A DNA stretch of 64,000 nucleotides. It comes from Cyclobacteriaceae bacterium (GTDB taxonomy: Bacteria > Bacteroidota > Bacteroidia > Cytophagales > Cyclobacteriaceae). The stretch is from positions 17,937 through 81,936 of the forward strand of contig JANQOR010000042.1 in assembly GCA_028285685.1 (NCBI GenBank), read 5' to 3'. The position numbers and the translations under genes are program-made. Shown piece by piece: positions 55,101 to 62,685 of the stretch (within the stretch, counting starts at the first letter, position 1; every line of letters begins with the position of its first letter). The notes under the pieces were generated by a model. That model did not search any database and was not told where the DNA came from. It saw nothing but the letters and a program-made list of their open reading frames with translations.

Positions 55101-57014
55101 CAAAGTTGGCACCTTAACCCACGCAATGTAATCTCCGTCTGTTCCGTCATACCGCTCAATCTGATGTTCTAAAAAGGTCAATGAATCGGCGTAGGCAAAC
55201 CTGATATCATATCCAGAGGTACTTTCAATTTTACCTGAGGCAGTTTGTAAGAATGTAGAATCGTCAAAGGAAACCAGAAGTATATAATCCGTCAGGTCAG
55301 AATTTCCTTCGACACTGTCCGCTTTGATGGTAATGGTTCTGCTAAAACTATAATTACATGGTGTCAGAAACTCTATAGAGCGAGATTCCGCATTATCATC
55401 GTCATTGATGTAGGCTGTATTCACCGAGTCGCTCCCAACAACAGCCCCCATGGCAGACGAACTGGTCAAGTCGATAATAATCGTCTCATCAGATTCAGGA
55501 GAACTATCATTTGTTGTAGCCACCGATAAGGTTCCCGTGGTTTGGGCAGAATCAATGGTTATTGTGCCCGCGCTTGGAACATCCTCCGAAGTGGAGGCAC
55601 CATCAACAGTATAATCGACGGTGATATCCCGATACGCGGTGTATGGAATCTCAATTTGAAAATCAGCGTTTGAAGCTTCTGTCACGCTAAATATTGTATC
55701 AGAAAAGTTGATTACGGGCCTGTAAAGCGCAATGGTGGCGTACTGCCCATCATCTAAGGTGACGTTTGCTACCTGGTAAACACTGTCAACGAGTGTTAAT
55801 GCATAAGGAGTAGCTCCTGCGGTAAAATCTCCATCACCATCAATCCATAAGTAGTAATATTCGAAATCAGTGGTTTTTGTCGGAAGATGTGTGGTGTCGA
55901 TTGCAAAAGTAACTGCACCTGGTGAGGCCGTGGTATCAATGATCCACTCTCTTTCCAGACGAACAAAATTTGTATCAGCTAGCGGCAGTTCTTCTGTGGC
56001 CCAAACTGCCGTGTCACCTCCATCGTGTCCAAAGAATATGAAATCTCCATCATCAAGGTTAGCAGGATCGATGCCTATCCCTAACATTTCGGAAGAGTAT
56101 GCCGAAGTATCTGAAACACTATTTGTTTGACCAATACCCGCAACTTCATGAGGGTGGGTATTGTCGAATGCGTAGAAATCATTGGTTAGGTCATCAATCC
56201 CAAATTTTGCTGCTAAATAGTTATCAACTATAATTCTTTCTGCTTCATTAAGGGCCTTGTTGAACACGATAACCTCTGTAATCCATCCATCAAATTCCTC
56301 ATTTGCTTGTCTTCCTATCAAAAGATCTTCCCAATCTTTGATTGTTCCGTCATAAGAAAGAGTATTGTTGGCTAAGGCGCCATTGCCAAACTGTGATAAT
56401 GTACCAACCCCGTCTGCGTGGTTCATTATTATGAGTGGATCATTGGAAACAAGATCGATCCCAGCAGAGGTGCTGAAACTTCTAATTCCATTATCACTCT
56501 CTATGAACCTACCCCAAAGACTTCTATCATCATCTACCCAGATACCTATGGATTTCTGACTTGCGGAAGTACTTCCTACCTGGCCGTCCGGATAGGCTAC
56601 AAAAACTCCCACATTATTCACAAAGTCACCACCAGCTAACACGACAATTACTGTCGCAGCGTTTGGGTCATCAACAATATCCTGAAGCTGAAAACCATCA
56701 TTTCCAGGAAAGTCACCATCAAATTCTACGGCGGGATAACCGTTAAAGAAGGTTATTGTCGAGTCCAGTGGTGCACCTTCGAAACTGCCCGGCGTACTGC
56801 CAGTTGCATCGTTTCCATAGCCACTGAAGTTCAACCAGGTTTCTACAGTCTCGCCATTGGAAGCGGGCTGACCTCCACTATCTCGGAAGCCATCTGGTCT
56901 TAACCAAACTTGAAGTTTAGATGCCCCATCGTTTTTTTCTACTCCACCGGGTCCGGTTTGGGCGAGGAGGGAAATAGTGGCAATTAGGGCTACTAGGGTG
57001 AGTAGTGATCTCAT
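43161..57014 (-). CDS. Giant modular T9SS-secreted surface protein with Calx-beta and lectin-like modules
   Basis: 4,617 residues (13.85 kb). Signal peptide MRSLLTLVALIATISLLAQ. Five modules each open with GPGGV(G) at about residues 20, 1119, 2199, 2945 and 3684; each has an LWL/VWL-headed concanavalin-like domain, a VAGIG...VLFGHD segment, a REWRIDT-type beta domain and one or more Calx-beta repeats (ETI-F-L..P, INDNDN ends). DUF2341 domains with LamG follow at about 545-900 and 1640-1975. From about 4056 a beta-helix-like part, then LPVELLHFDVEL (about 4432), and a T9SS type A sorting domain (VYPNPTTPDNINLRI, about 4540-4617). Probably a calcium-dependent adhesin or polysaccharide-binding protein; it is monocistronic. 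Confidence 0.93.
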   Translation of the reverse strand: MRSLLTLVALIATISLLAQTGPGGVEKNDGASKLQVWLRPDGFRDSGGQPASNGETVETWLNFSGYGNDATGSTPGSFEGAPLDSTITFFNGYPAVEFDGDFPGNDGFQLQDIVDDPNAATVIVVLAGGDFVNNVGVFVAYPDGQVGSTSASQKSIGIWVDDDRSLWGRFIESDNGIRSFSTSAGIDLVSNDPLIIMNHADGVGTLSQFGNGALANNTLSYDGTIKDWEDLLIGRQANEEFDGWITEVIVFNKALNEAERIIVDNYLAAKFGIDDLTNDFYAFDNTHPHEVAGIGQTNSVSDTSAYSSEMLGIGIDPANLDDGDFIFFGHDGGDTAVWATEELPLADTNFVRLEREWIIDTTASPGAVTFAIDTTHLPTKTTDFEYYYLWIDGDGDFTAGATPYALTLVDSVYQVANVTLDDGQYATIALYRPVINFSDTIFSVTEASNADFQIEIPYTAYRDITVDYTVDGASTSEDVPSAGTITIDSAQTTGTLSVATTNDSSPESDETIIIDLTSSSAMGAVVGSDSVNTAYINDDDNAESRSIEFLTPCNYSFSRTITIKADSVEGNSDLTDYILLVSFDDSTFLQTASGKIESTSGYDIRFAYADSLTFLEHQIERYDGTDGDYIAWVKVPTLSTSVDTELVMYYGNSDITVDPSTTNVWSEYTAVYHFDNTIANDQGNATFDATAVTASSETFTTSGLIGTSLDFPGTDDEVIEISNTAIPTSGEFSFTFWFNPSSTPGVVFDAVEDRAPLGTGEAADRYFFYDFNGSRQRYFFEDEIDDDMQLTLNQAPNTSAWNLVTLTGRWESASHQLYVNNESALNITLLDGPFSPTSPIRIGGPNINYIHENTNLTGSLDELRIINRQISLAEHTTNLRNQGNPGEFYTLGDEQSDNCTLDESVASIDITIGVSNVDTDAATTVNYQVTGGTAVENTDYSVSGTMVSIPANDSTATFTVNITNDLLKEVNETFTISLFSPTNANLGSNTSFTYTINDDDNDPIIDLINTSAEVNEGSGSLEIGVSLSAVAGQDISVDYSVSSSIASSGSDYILSDGSVTIGQGSLNGSFLLNIIDDSDIESPETLQIDISNPTAGTINTDADSVVVTINDNDNVGIDGPGGVGNLDGSGFLVQWLIADSASVDGSNNVTSWPNQVAISELDMTPGGTAPVRNDSVVNDHAEISFAPAVNDYLESSALSASYFPFNETTIFIVNRPDDTNQESFAFTTATSGTADVPTDPRVSGAIPDDGNVVFDIGSTGAQLSYSFDAGWANGNFQIFNFLVDAGANTIVSQRNNNIPTGGSVSDGDNFRNHSSYNFYLGREGNTDDPFRGDITEYIMYTSPLNDAQVNIVNNYLAAKYDISLDADDDLFGFNSTHGLEVAGIGRVDATNTHVAASAGAITISNASDLGNNEYVLFGHDGGATDSWINSNVPADSIRRLERLWRFDTTGSPGSITVTIDTTQLPSKTSGYIDYVVIVDDDGTFDSDSEIFSTILSDGSYQASLVNVGTGDYVAIGIIIRTINFSSTSFEGLETSSTSLEVSLNVAAEENISLNYAVTDGTATQGSDYSVANTGSITIFAGQTSAFLDPGIIDESELEGDETIEFTLRDAPSGTVLGADSVFTYTITDDDNTRIIEFRSLTDYGYKKRITIQSSEVNADLTDFPFYFTITNDSLRSVGQGGNIEHPNGYDIGFTLGDSLAWLEHDLEYFDSTSGEFVVWVKIPTLSSSVDTELDFYYGNSNIDIDYSSTSVWSDYNGVWHFDDGVDDASSNNFNGTDNQTTDVDGLLGRGRDFDGNDDFIDLNSDVVPTSGEFTISFWYNPDGVDANREIIYDMGNSSGGKYFFFDFASTGQRWYYESANDADVQASYGTAPTNGNWTFVTVTGGWNDNEHVIYEGGSTRVTNTTSVDGAFSPRNNFRLGACFAEYTQVGSLLDCIEFDGQLDEFRIYAGRRTLEFHQAEFSNQNTPGTFYSVDTQDTTNANQILETAGVIDVTVAISPVDLTGQTSVEYDVSGGTATIDDDFTFTSDSVKIAAGEQSASFSFSVVNDLLDENNETLTFSLSKPSTNAKVGTNSSSTFTIEDDDDGPTIAFIDTLSTVNEGSSVFGITVGLNVESGNNASVDYEVKSSTATSGDDFVTLSGTLTINAGSLTKNISFQPIDDPDIEGEETVVVRLYNPVNGSLGADSIHTITLKDNDDLGFEGPGGVGDVTNDGGEGFLKLWLIADSASASGSTITSWSNEVQNISLDYTMTTTTTAPSLVDNAVNGHKAVSFENVDDALVTTDKLSAVSFPGSELTIFVVTEADNINQASYAYATDDAETGLVDGSNNISASIPNGSGNAVFDLSGSTGSATYNLGWVGDFNIFSHMADADTIVIRRNNLEIVNIDPPAANNLTNQTIYNLYLGKTGTDAFQGDIAEFIVFSNSLNFAQFNIINNYLAAKYNLSIDTDLYNFNVTHGTEVAGIGREDASNEHVAASAGVLTISNASQLGDGDYVLFGHDNADIGTWSGSDIPGTGILRTTREWRVDTTGTPGTITVAIDTTFLPAKPVGNEDYIVIVDSDGDFSSGATSYSTTLVDGEYKASDVNVNSGDYFTIGIVTRSVDFNQVSASDFESQATNIQVDLSLSSDENIVIDYVITGGTASGNNVDYSLDSLGTLTIIAGQTTANIPLGIINDSAIESDETIEITLRNPPTGVTLGADSVHTYTIQDDDNFRNVQFAMDSILNVESVDSVYLVVQLDSIDDTNVTTVLMNVTGGTAEASPAPDFTFATDTIQIQANETSDSLLVVILDDVLDEDLESIIFSLSSPTNAGLGDTTSLVYQITDNDTDVVASLQDTTITIDEGGSIAAVVVELDNIAGKDVVVNYAVDGTKSTATGGGTDYTLADGSVTITAGNEFATINVALTDDDIEESAETLTIGISGSNVVLDQADTVVVTISDNDALSGFYGPGGVGNNENNLLWLDAFNINGRSGTDPSDASSLSSWTDNSGNSYVFTSTGTQPTYDADGLNNRPTINISNSQLGFTAPTGFSNSLSNYTMMAVSNQTSGDYLLENNTAGNGIFRLSNSDAGLYAFNDTDYITTQGSTADNISTWMFDIQESNSAEVYRDGTSVGSDNNFSVMSIANNLSIANRYTGAAASDFAGDISEIIIYNNPINEAQRIIVENYLAAKYDLTIANDLYNYQGIFYYDVVGVGDAGNQGQHLEAMSDSLLLISNPNDLDSAEFVFIGHDNGDKLSWTTFEAPLSGDNVRRIAREWRIDTVGNPGTVTFKVDVNNLPTPENGFTQYAIYVDSDGDFNNGATIGQLDFSATSGLYVSDPLAINEGDYLTIGVLKPVVEFTLTASDSTEAFTNPKIEVSLNFTRDEIVTVDYEATGGTATGGNVDYLLADGTLNIAPGNLSADIDLGVIDDVSLETSETVEVTLANPSSNVSLGTNVMHTYTINDNDSDRKINFAYADSTFAENGVDADSVAVQLFLLTNDGMDTVQSDGTTYAIISIGASSTATFTVDYDTLGAFSADTLYIPNGDSTVTFQLQVTDDAAYESSETIIFRLSGANVNVGEINEVTYTVTNDDTAPVIQFAETSAFGQESVSPVQIDVELSAASGDTTKVNYSVSSTNATQGTDFDLADGSVTLDPGETETSILLTVNDDGLAETGEVVTITLATPTNATLGTNTQFDYTILDNDDLGSTGPGGVGNNTSNLLWLRADNFNTIWADTSGNNYDATVINTPTLNSSNSNFNNQSTVTFDGSTDAFDIDPFVSGVSDYDVFMVYETSSTSAQQVFSTQGGLVLGHELGFGYTDDSGNQGTEFTGTSAAIYQYSLQSGSSNAEMRIDGSDDNTSTYTQTDIAANSFIGSSTSAGSHFNGDIAEIIFYNSTLNSAQRKIVETYLGERYGITNANDLYDNAGFTDDVAGIGRDSAIAIHTAATSANQLTVKDANSMSSASDNGDFMLFGHDNAATSSWNSTTNAGIIKLAREWRFDVDGSPGSVTIEVDTVAFDTTARATFPTLALLVSSTGDFDTDLDSIYSLSLVSGSIFQASGVQLSDNDVVAIGALRNISNSVMGDFSNSGTWVTGIVPGNGDDVFIAGTDSIYLTEDVAIGGITIEDGGVLNLDGYKLELDQDCITLNGTGRVDVSGGEVEYSRAGDQCVTCLTYEDVTFSSSGRKFMLDSIVVQGNLVIADNVVELDTDGFPIFLGGNWTNQGTFTADNGLVVLNGTVNQTIEATGAGGESYHKVVVNKASGRVLFESNVTIADSLELTSGVVNLQTNDLTLENTEADHLNGSSASYIQADGAGELFFAIASGETYDLPIGDDDEYSPSSFEINSLTGTLPSISINLRDSKYPDISTDFAYISRYWTFNDVNITSISYNWTFTYTNADVAGGSEGTIEPIKFDGSNVDDILDFPSFSRNLGANQITWNNLTSFSSGTGGVEDGGSLLPVELLHFDVELVDKEAVVSWSTASELNNDHFEIEVSLNGEQYSSIASIQGQGNSSEVVEYSYRHRRPAPGVSYYRLKQVDFDGTVDYSEVVALDNFNPLNNQLGVFVYPNPTTPDNINLRIESNGEEGLDVRLVNLTGQLFFQTSISEEYFDEKITPVKGMSSGIYLLIINQGSTKKIHKVVVK

Positions 57015-57376
57015 AATTAAGTGAAAAATTAGGTGAAATAATGGCCCACCTATTTAGTTATTCGGTGAGTGTGATTGATTCCTAGATGAACAGACTTTTC
57101 CCTTAGTTAAATGCAATTTCGTGGTGCCTGAGGTCTTTTTTTAGCTATTTATGCCCTTTTTAGCCATATCAAGGTCGTATTCTGAATAATCACGTAGGGC
57201 CATATGACATTTTAAAATTGTCATTAGGGGGAGTATGGAATTTTGCGAACAAATTCTGTCTGCTCAAATTCTTTGGAAAGGGAGGTACGTATCTAAGAAA
57301 AATCCCAGTTTGCTTTCGGCACTTTAGCATCCATTTCTCGTCACTGACACATAACCCCTTTATGTTCTAACTTTAG
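57015..57376. other. Divergent intergenic region with a palindromic site
   Basis: About 360 bases between the giant surface-protein gene and the MMPL-type exporter. It carries a symmetric sequence at 57205-57223 (TGACA and TGTCA arms around TTTTAAAAT) that could bind a regulator. Promoters for both divergent genes should lie here. No small gene was found. Confidence 0.4.
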
Positions 57377-57427
57377 TTGATCGAAGCTGTTGGAAGGAGC
57401 AATAGGCAGGTCATAATAGTTATTAAG

Positions 57428-59710
57428 TTGACTAAATTCATTGATTCAATACGTCATGTGAGGCAGATATCGGTAGCTCTTGTTATTGTCTACGTTCTGA
57501 TATTGATCTGGTCCCTTCCACATTTAAAAAGTGCTTTGGTTCCCGACAACACGATTGAAATCTGGTTTGATAAGGATGACCCCGTGTTAAAGTCCTATCA
57601 TGAATTTCATAGAATCTTTGGAAACGACCGTATTCTTTTTGTTGCGTACTCTGAAAAAAGTGGGATACTAAACTCTAAGGTGTTAGGCCAAATTGAAGGA
57701 CTTAGAAAGGACCTTGAGAAAATTTCAGGGGTAGCCAGGGCAGTCTCTCTAACAAATGCTAAGGATTTCTACCGGATAAGAGAAGCAGGAATTACGAGAG
57801 TTGAATTCGAGAATATTTTCAACAAAAATCGATCATTTCGGATAACTGACGGATTAAGAGACCGGATACTAACCTCTCCACTTGTTCTTGATAGATATGT
57901 TAATTCAACAGCGCAAATCGCCATGATTGCGGTTCATCTGGACCCAATCGATCGCATTGGAGAAAACATTACAAAGTTGGTTGATGAGATTGAAAAAGTT
58001 TCGTCCGAAGCGTTCAGACCAAATGGATTTCACCTCCTGGGAATCGATGTTATCGCCCATGGATTGAATAGATTGTCAAAACAAGACTTCTCCTTCTTCA
58101 CCGGTTCAGGTTTCGTCCTGATGTTTCTGATTATAGGGTTGATTTATCGCAAAGTTGCTTATGTACTCTTAACGACTGCCGTTTGCTTGCTATCAGTTGC
58201 AGGTGCGCTTACTTTTCATGGAATTCTAGGATTCAAAATCAATGTGTTCACCGTCAGCTGCCCTTTATTGATCACTATTCTTGGAATTGTTATTGTCATT
58301 CACATCATCAATGAACATCAACTTTTATTGAAAAATAAAGGAGCAGAAGACTCTAAAACAATCGCACGTAGAGCTCTCGGTACTATGTTTAGACCAACTT
58401 TTTATGCCGTTTTCACCACGATAGCGGGTTTTGTTTCGCTGGTCTTATCGCCTGCTCAAGTTCTCAAAGAATTTGGAATACTATCATCGGTTGGAATACT
58501 TCTTCTTTTCATTTTTTCTATTCTACTTTCAATTATTTTCTTACCCCTTGTTTCGGATACCAAGTCAACCGATGCATCTTATGCATTCTTCCCAAAACTT
58601 TCAATCATTCTTACAAAAAGACCGATCCGGATCTTAGCGCTGATATTGGTTATTGTCAGCGTGTCCTCTATAGGTGTAAATAATCTCCAAACGGATCTGC
58701 AGCCCATGGACTATCTTCCGGACGCTCATAAAGTCATCCAGGATCACCAATTCATGGAGGACAATTGGGGCGATTACACTCCTATTGACATTGTTGTCAA
58801 TGTGAAAGCGCCCTTCACTATCGATGAGCGAATTGTTGTTGAAAAACTGCTTGACTTTCAGGATGAGCTTGTCTCCGAAGGGATTGCTAGTCAGGCATTG
58901 TCCTATATCAATGCAATGGAAAGATATGCGGAGGTCGCCCATAGGAAAGATTTGAAGGCCATCCTCAAGCAACCCATCGGAGCGAATACTTTTTTGAGCA
59001 GATTTTCGGCAAGTGTAAGAGAAACGTCCAATAGACTCATCGACAGTAGTGGGACAAGGATGAGGATCACACTCATAGGGAAAATGATATCCAATAAGGA
59101 ACTTGAAGCCAAACTCGCCGCAATTCAATTAGTTGCGGATAAGCATCTGGATAAGCTTGCGGAACTTGAAATGGTCGGATTTCCCGCACTGTACATTGAA
59201 GTGATGAATTCAGCTTTCACCTCAATGAGAACAAGTATCATTTTTTCTGTGATCCTGATATCAATTGCTCTGGCAATATTCATAAGGGATTTGAGATTAG
59301 CGTTGCTAGCCATAATTCCGAACCTTTTCCCGTTGCTGGTTATCTTCGGGATAATGGGTTACACTGATATGAAACTGGATCTGGCTACTGCTACCGTTGG
59401 AGCAATTGCAATTGGTATTGCGGTGGACAATACGATTTACTTCCTCTATTTTTTTAAGAAGACAGCCCTGTCGGATGAACCATTTAACACTAGATTGCTG
59501 AGGGTGTACGCTCAAATTGGCAAGGCAGTTATTTTGAGCAGCACAGTGCTTTTATGCGGGTTTGTGGTCATGCTTTTTGCAAGTCTAAAGACTGTTCTTT
59601 TTCTTGGTACGTTACTTTTCTCAGCGATTTTGGCAGCATTATTTGGTGACTTAGTCATCTTGCCTTTGTTGCTATACGGCAGACACACCATAATTAACAG
59701 ATTGAAGTGA
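57428..59710 (+). CDS. MMPL/RND-superfamily lipid-type exporter
   Basis: About 760 residues. No ATG is available: an in-frame TAG ends at 57376 and candidate starts are TTG at 57377, TTG at 57428 (chosen: short cytoplasmic lead before TM1) and GTG at 57458. Two repeats, each with a TM helix, an extracytoplasmic porter-like domain and a five-helix bundle. The first bundle contains GSGFVLMFLIIGLIYRK and VFTVSCPLLITILGIVIVIHI; the second has LDLATATVGAIAIGIAVDNTIYFLY, typical of MMPL/hopanoid-exporter relatives. No HAE-type partner genes are present. It leads into a lipid-synthesis-like gene set and may export the product. Confidence 0.88.
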   Translation: MTKFIDSIRHVRQISVALVIVYVLILIWSLPHLKSALVPDNTIEIWFDKDDPVLKSYHEFHRIFGNDRILFVAYSEKSGILNSKVLGQIEGLRKDLEKISGVARAVSLTNAKDFYRIREAGITRVEFENIFNKNRSFRITDGLRDRILTSPLVLDRYVNSTAQIAMIAVHLDPIDRIGENITKLVDEIEKVSSEAFRPNGFHLLGIDVIAHGLNRLSKQDFSFFTGSGFVLMFLIIGLIYRKVAYVLLTTAVCLLSVAGALTFHGILGFKINVFTVSCPLLITILGIVIVIHIINEHQLLLKNKGAEDSKTIARRALGTMFRPTFYAVFTTIAGFVSLVLSPAQVLKEFGILSSVGILLLFIFSILLSIIFLPLVSDTKSTDASYAFFPKLSIILTKRPIRILALILVIVSVSSIGVNNLQTDLQPMDYLPDAHKVIQDHQFMEDNWGDYTPIDIVVNVKAPFTIDERIVVEKLLDFQDELVSEGIASQALSYINAMERYAEVAHRKDLKAILKQPIGANTFLSRFSASVRETSNRLIDSSGTRMRITLIGKMISNKELEAKLAAIQLVADKHLDKLAELEMVGFPALYIEVMNSAFTSMRTSIIFSVILISIALAIFIRDLRLALLAIIPNLFPLLVIFGIMGYTDMKLDLATATVGAIAIGIAVDNTIYFLYFFKKTALSDEPFNTRLLRVYAQIGKAVILSSTVLLCGFVVMLFASLKTVLFLGTLLFSAILAALFGDLVILPLLLYGRHTIINRLK

Positions 59711-59789
59711 GGAAGATCTTGACATCTTTTCTCAGTACTTTCTTTACCTTTCTTCCCAGCAAATCAATCGATCATTCAAATCGACTTTC

Positions 59790-60884
59790 GTGAAAAAACT
59801 ATTCCCACTGCCGCTGTATACCTTTTCGAAAATAGTATTTGAAAATGGTGGATTGGGACTTAGTGGATTGAAGAATGTGCCCCAATGGTTGTTAAAGACA
59901 ATTCCCTTTGAACCTTTGCGCTGGATTGAACTAGCCACACAGAGCAAAAAAATCGAGCGCCACACAATCACGCATCATCCAATTTTTGTTTTAGGGTTTT
60001 ATCGCAGCGGGACAACTTATATGCATGAGTTTTTGTCACAAGATGATCGAAGGGGATATCATTCGGTATTTCAGATGATTTTCCCGGAAATAATGCTCAG
60101 TAGTGAGAGATGGCTACTCCCTATTATGCAGGGAATGTCCAATTTGTTCAACATGCAAGATCCTGTTCACAGAATTCCTCTTTCATGGCGATTTCTGGGT
60201 GAGGAAGATGCCACCATGACTACCTCTCTGAACCCAATGGGAGCACAATGGGGCTACTTCTTTCCGACGAAAATGATGGATTACTTCAATAAATATGTAC
60301 TTTTTGAAAATTTGTCAGAAGTAAAAAAGGAGGCTTGGGTTAACTCATTTATCTATCTCTTAAAGAAGATCTCAATAGCCAATAATGGCAAACAGCTGGT
60401 TTTAAAAAGTCCGCCGCAGACGGCAAGGGTAAAACTTCTTCTCTCGCTATTTCCACAAGCCAAGTTCATTTTCATCCATCGTAATCCGTATGAAGTTTTT
60501 GCTTCGAATCGGCGATTCTGGAAGGTAGCAGATAACATTTATACCATCGGTAAGACGAAGAATGCAGATATTGATTCAATAATTCTGGATACCTATTACA
60601 AGACAATGGATAGATATCTGTTGGAAAAGTCGGCCATCCCAAGAGGTCAACTAGCTGAAGTTGCCTATGCTGACTTTATCGATAAGCCGTTGGAAAATAT
60701 GAAAAGAATCTACGAAACGCTGGCAATCGATGATTTTGATCACTGCTCAGCCCAAATGACTTCTTTTGCCAGCCAGCAATCGGTCTTTACGAGATTAGAG
60801 CATAAATTAGACTCAAGGGATATAGAGAGGGTTTCTGAAAAATGGGGTTCATTTATCAAATACTGGGACTACCCGTTACTTTAG
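59790..60884 (+). CDS. PAPS-dependent sulfotransferase family protein
   Basis: 364 residues, GTG start. The 5'-phosphosulfate-binding motif is at 68-80 (LGFYRSGTTYMHE), and the 3'-phosphate-binding region is LVLKSPPQTARVKLLLSLFP with FIFIHRNPYEVFAS. This is the Sulfotransf_3 type, common in cyanobacterial and marine bacteria. It transfers sulfate from PAPS to a hydroxyl, often on lipids, glycans or natural products. The gene lies between the MMPL exporter (80 bp after) and the acyl-AMP ligase (82 bp before). Product sulfation is therefore likely but unproven; acyltransfer or non-sulfo roles of distant relatives cannot be excluded. Confidence 0.88.
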   Translation: MKKLFPLPLYTFSKIVFENGGLGLSGLKNVPQWLLKTIPFEPLRWIELATQSKKIERHTITHHPIFVLGFYRSGTTYMHEFLSQDDRRGYHSVFQMIFPEIMLSSERWLLPIMQGMSNLFNMQDPVHRIPLSWRFLGEEDATMTTSLNPMGAQWGYFFPTKMMDYFNKYVLFENLSEVKKEAWVNSFIYLLKKISIANNGKQLVLKSPPQTARVKLLLSLFPQAKFIFIHRNPYEVFASNRRFWKVADNIYTIGKTKNADIDSIILDTYYKTMDRYLLEKSAIPRGQLAEVAYADFIDKPLENMKRIYETLAIDDFDHCSAQMTSFASQQSVFTRLEHKLDSRDIERVSEKWGSFIKYWDYPLL

Positions 60885-60966
60885 ACGATTCGCTGTCATG
60901 ACTAAATAGTGTTAAATTATTTGGTTAAATTTCTATATCTAAACCACCTGAATCAGCTACTCTTAA

Positions 60967-62685
60967 ATGGACAATGCTAAATCTCTCGCTGATATTCTGA
61001 TTTGGCGTGCAATTAATCAGACGCACCGATTAGCTTATAGATTCCTTCATGAGGCAGAGGACGAGGAAATAGTGTGCAGCTACGGTGAGTTGGATCGAAA
61101 AGCACGTACCATAGCCGAAATGCTCCAATCCATCAGCAAACCTGGGGATCGAGCGTTGCTTCTTTATCCACCTGGGCTTGACTTCATATTCGCTTTTTTT
61201 GGATGTTTATATGCTAAGATAATCCCCATTCCTGCCTATCCTCCACATCCTGCCCGGCTGGAAAGGACCCTTCCGATGATTCGGGGCATAGTTACAGATG
61301 CTAGCCCGCAGGTAGCTTTAGTAACCTCTGTGTTGCGTGATGCGGTGGAATCAAAAACAGAAATTATCAGTGAGTTTCCTCAAATGAATTGGCAATCGAC
61401 CGATACATTAAAGGAACAATGGAGTGAAACCAGGGAACCACTTAAATATCATTCGCAGGATTTGGCTTTTATCCAATATACCTCTGGCTCCACTGGCGAT
61501 CCAAAGGGGGTAATGGTGAGTCATGGTAACATTTTACATAACCTTGGTTACATCGAAGGAGTGTTCGGTCTTTCCCCCGCTTGCAACACTGTTTTTTGGC
61601 TGCCACCCTATCATGACATGGGCCTCATAGGAGGTATTTTTCAAGGGTTGTACTCGGGTTATCCGGTCAACATATTTTCGCATTTTTCATTTTTACAAAA
61701 ACCCTATCGGTGGTTAGAGGCAGTATCAAGGTTTAGGGCGTACGCCAGCGGAGCACCAAATTTCGCCTACGATCTTTGTGTCAAAAAGATTAAACCCGAG
61801 CAGCGAGATTCTCTTGACCTGAGTGGATGGCGTGTAGCTTTCAATGGAGCTGAGAAAGTTCATTACGAGACCTTAAGAAAGTTTGCTGAATATTTTGCAC
61901 CCTGTGGGTTCAGCAAAAGAGCTTTTTTGCCCTGCTATGGTTTAGCCGAAGGGACACTTATGGTGACCGGGGTTCAACATGACAATTTGCCAATTACTCG
62001 AAATTTGGTTGCTTCGGAACTTGCTCAAAATAAGGTCAGGATTGCAGAAAATGGAAACGCTGATGCAGTTACAGCTGTGGGTTGTGGTCAAGTTTCGACC
62101 GATCAAAAAATCTTCATTGTCAATCCGGATACTGGGATCCCATGCGCTGATGACGAGATTGGGGAAATTTGGGTCAGTGGGAAGAGCAAAACCAATGGAT
62201 ATTGGAACAAGCCATTAGAAACGAGACTGGCGTTTGACGCTTATTTGTCAACTCATGAAGACGATTCCTTTCTGCGCACTGGAGATATGGGTTTCATTGC
62301 CGATGGAGAATTGTTTGTTACAGGACGAATAAAAGATCTAATTATTTCGGCGGGAAATAATCATTACCCCGGAGATATTGAAAAGACTGTTGAACATTGC
62401 CATTCCGCCATCCGGGCGATGGGATGCGTTGCATTCTCCACAACCAGGGGAGAGGAGGAAAAACTAGTAATCCTTGTCGAACTTGATCACAAGCTGAATG
62501 GACAAACCGACGAGCTCATGAGGACAATCAATAGTTCCGTGGCGGAAAAGCACGAACTCCACGTTTTTGACATTCGATTTTTGCGGCTTGGAGAACTCCG
62601 ACGAACCTCGAGTGGAAAACTGAAGCGCTCTCTCTGTAGGAAGCACTACGAGGAGGGACAATTTAACGAGACCATTGAAATATGA
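60967..62685 (+). CDS. Fatty acyl-AMP ligase (FAAL-like AMP-binding enzyme)
   Basis: 572 residues. The adenylation core motif YTSGSTGDPKGVMVSH is at 171-186, WLPPYHDMGLIGG and GAPNFAYDLC follow, and CYGLAEGTLMVTG and GRIKDLIISAGNNHYPGDIE mark the C-terminal half. The early LLLYPPGLDFIFAFFGCLYA-type segment and the PAYPPHPARLERTLPMI region are typical of FAALs, which activate fatty acids as acyl-AMP for transfer to an acyl carrier protein rather than to CoA. No carrier domain is fused here. Its TGA overlaps the next gene's ATG. It probably supplies an acyl starter to an assembly line beyond the window. Confidence 0.92.
   Translation: MDNAKSLADILIWRAINQTHRLAYRFLHEAEDEEIVCSYGELDRKARTIAEMLQSISKPGDRALLLYPPGLDFIFAFFGCLYAKIIPIPAYPPHPARLERTLPMIRGIVTDASPQVALVTSVLRDAVESKTEIISEFPQMNWQSTDTLKEQWSETREPLKYHSQDLAFIQYTSGSTGDPKGVMVSHGNILHNLGYIEGVFGLSPACNTVFWLPPYHDMGLIGGIFQGLYSGYPVNIFSHFSFLQKPYRWLEAVSRFRAYASGAPNFAYDLCVKKIKPEQRDSLDLSGWRVAFNGAEKVHYETLRKFAEYFAPCGFSKRAFLPCYGLAEGTLMVTGVQHDNLPITRNLVASELAQNKVRIAENGNADAVTAVGCGQVSTDQKIFIVNPDTGIPCADDEIGEIWVSGKSKTNGYWNKPLETRLAFDAYLSTHEDDSFLRTGDMGFIADGELFVTGRIKDLIISAGNNHYPGDIEKTVEHCHSAIRAMGCVAFSTTRGEEEKLVILVELDHKLNGQTDELMRTINSSVAEKHELHVFDIRFLRLGELRRTSSGKLKRSLCRKHYEEGQFNETIEI

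Noticed and set aside
43161-57014. Regularly spaced repeats that could be mistaken for a CRISPR or satellite array
   Set aside because: The spacing is hundreds of residues, the repeats are protein modules and are not identical at DNA level, and there are no cas genes.
59713-59728. Possible terminator after the MMPL exporter (AAGAT-6-ATCTT)
   Set aside because: Only five weak base pairs and a short T-run; the following genes are close and probably cotranscribed.
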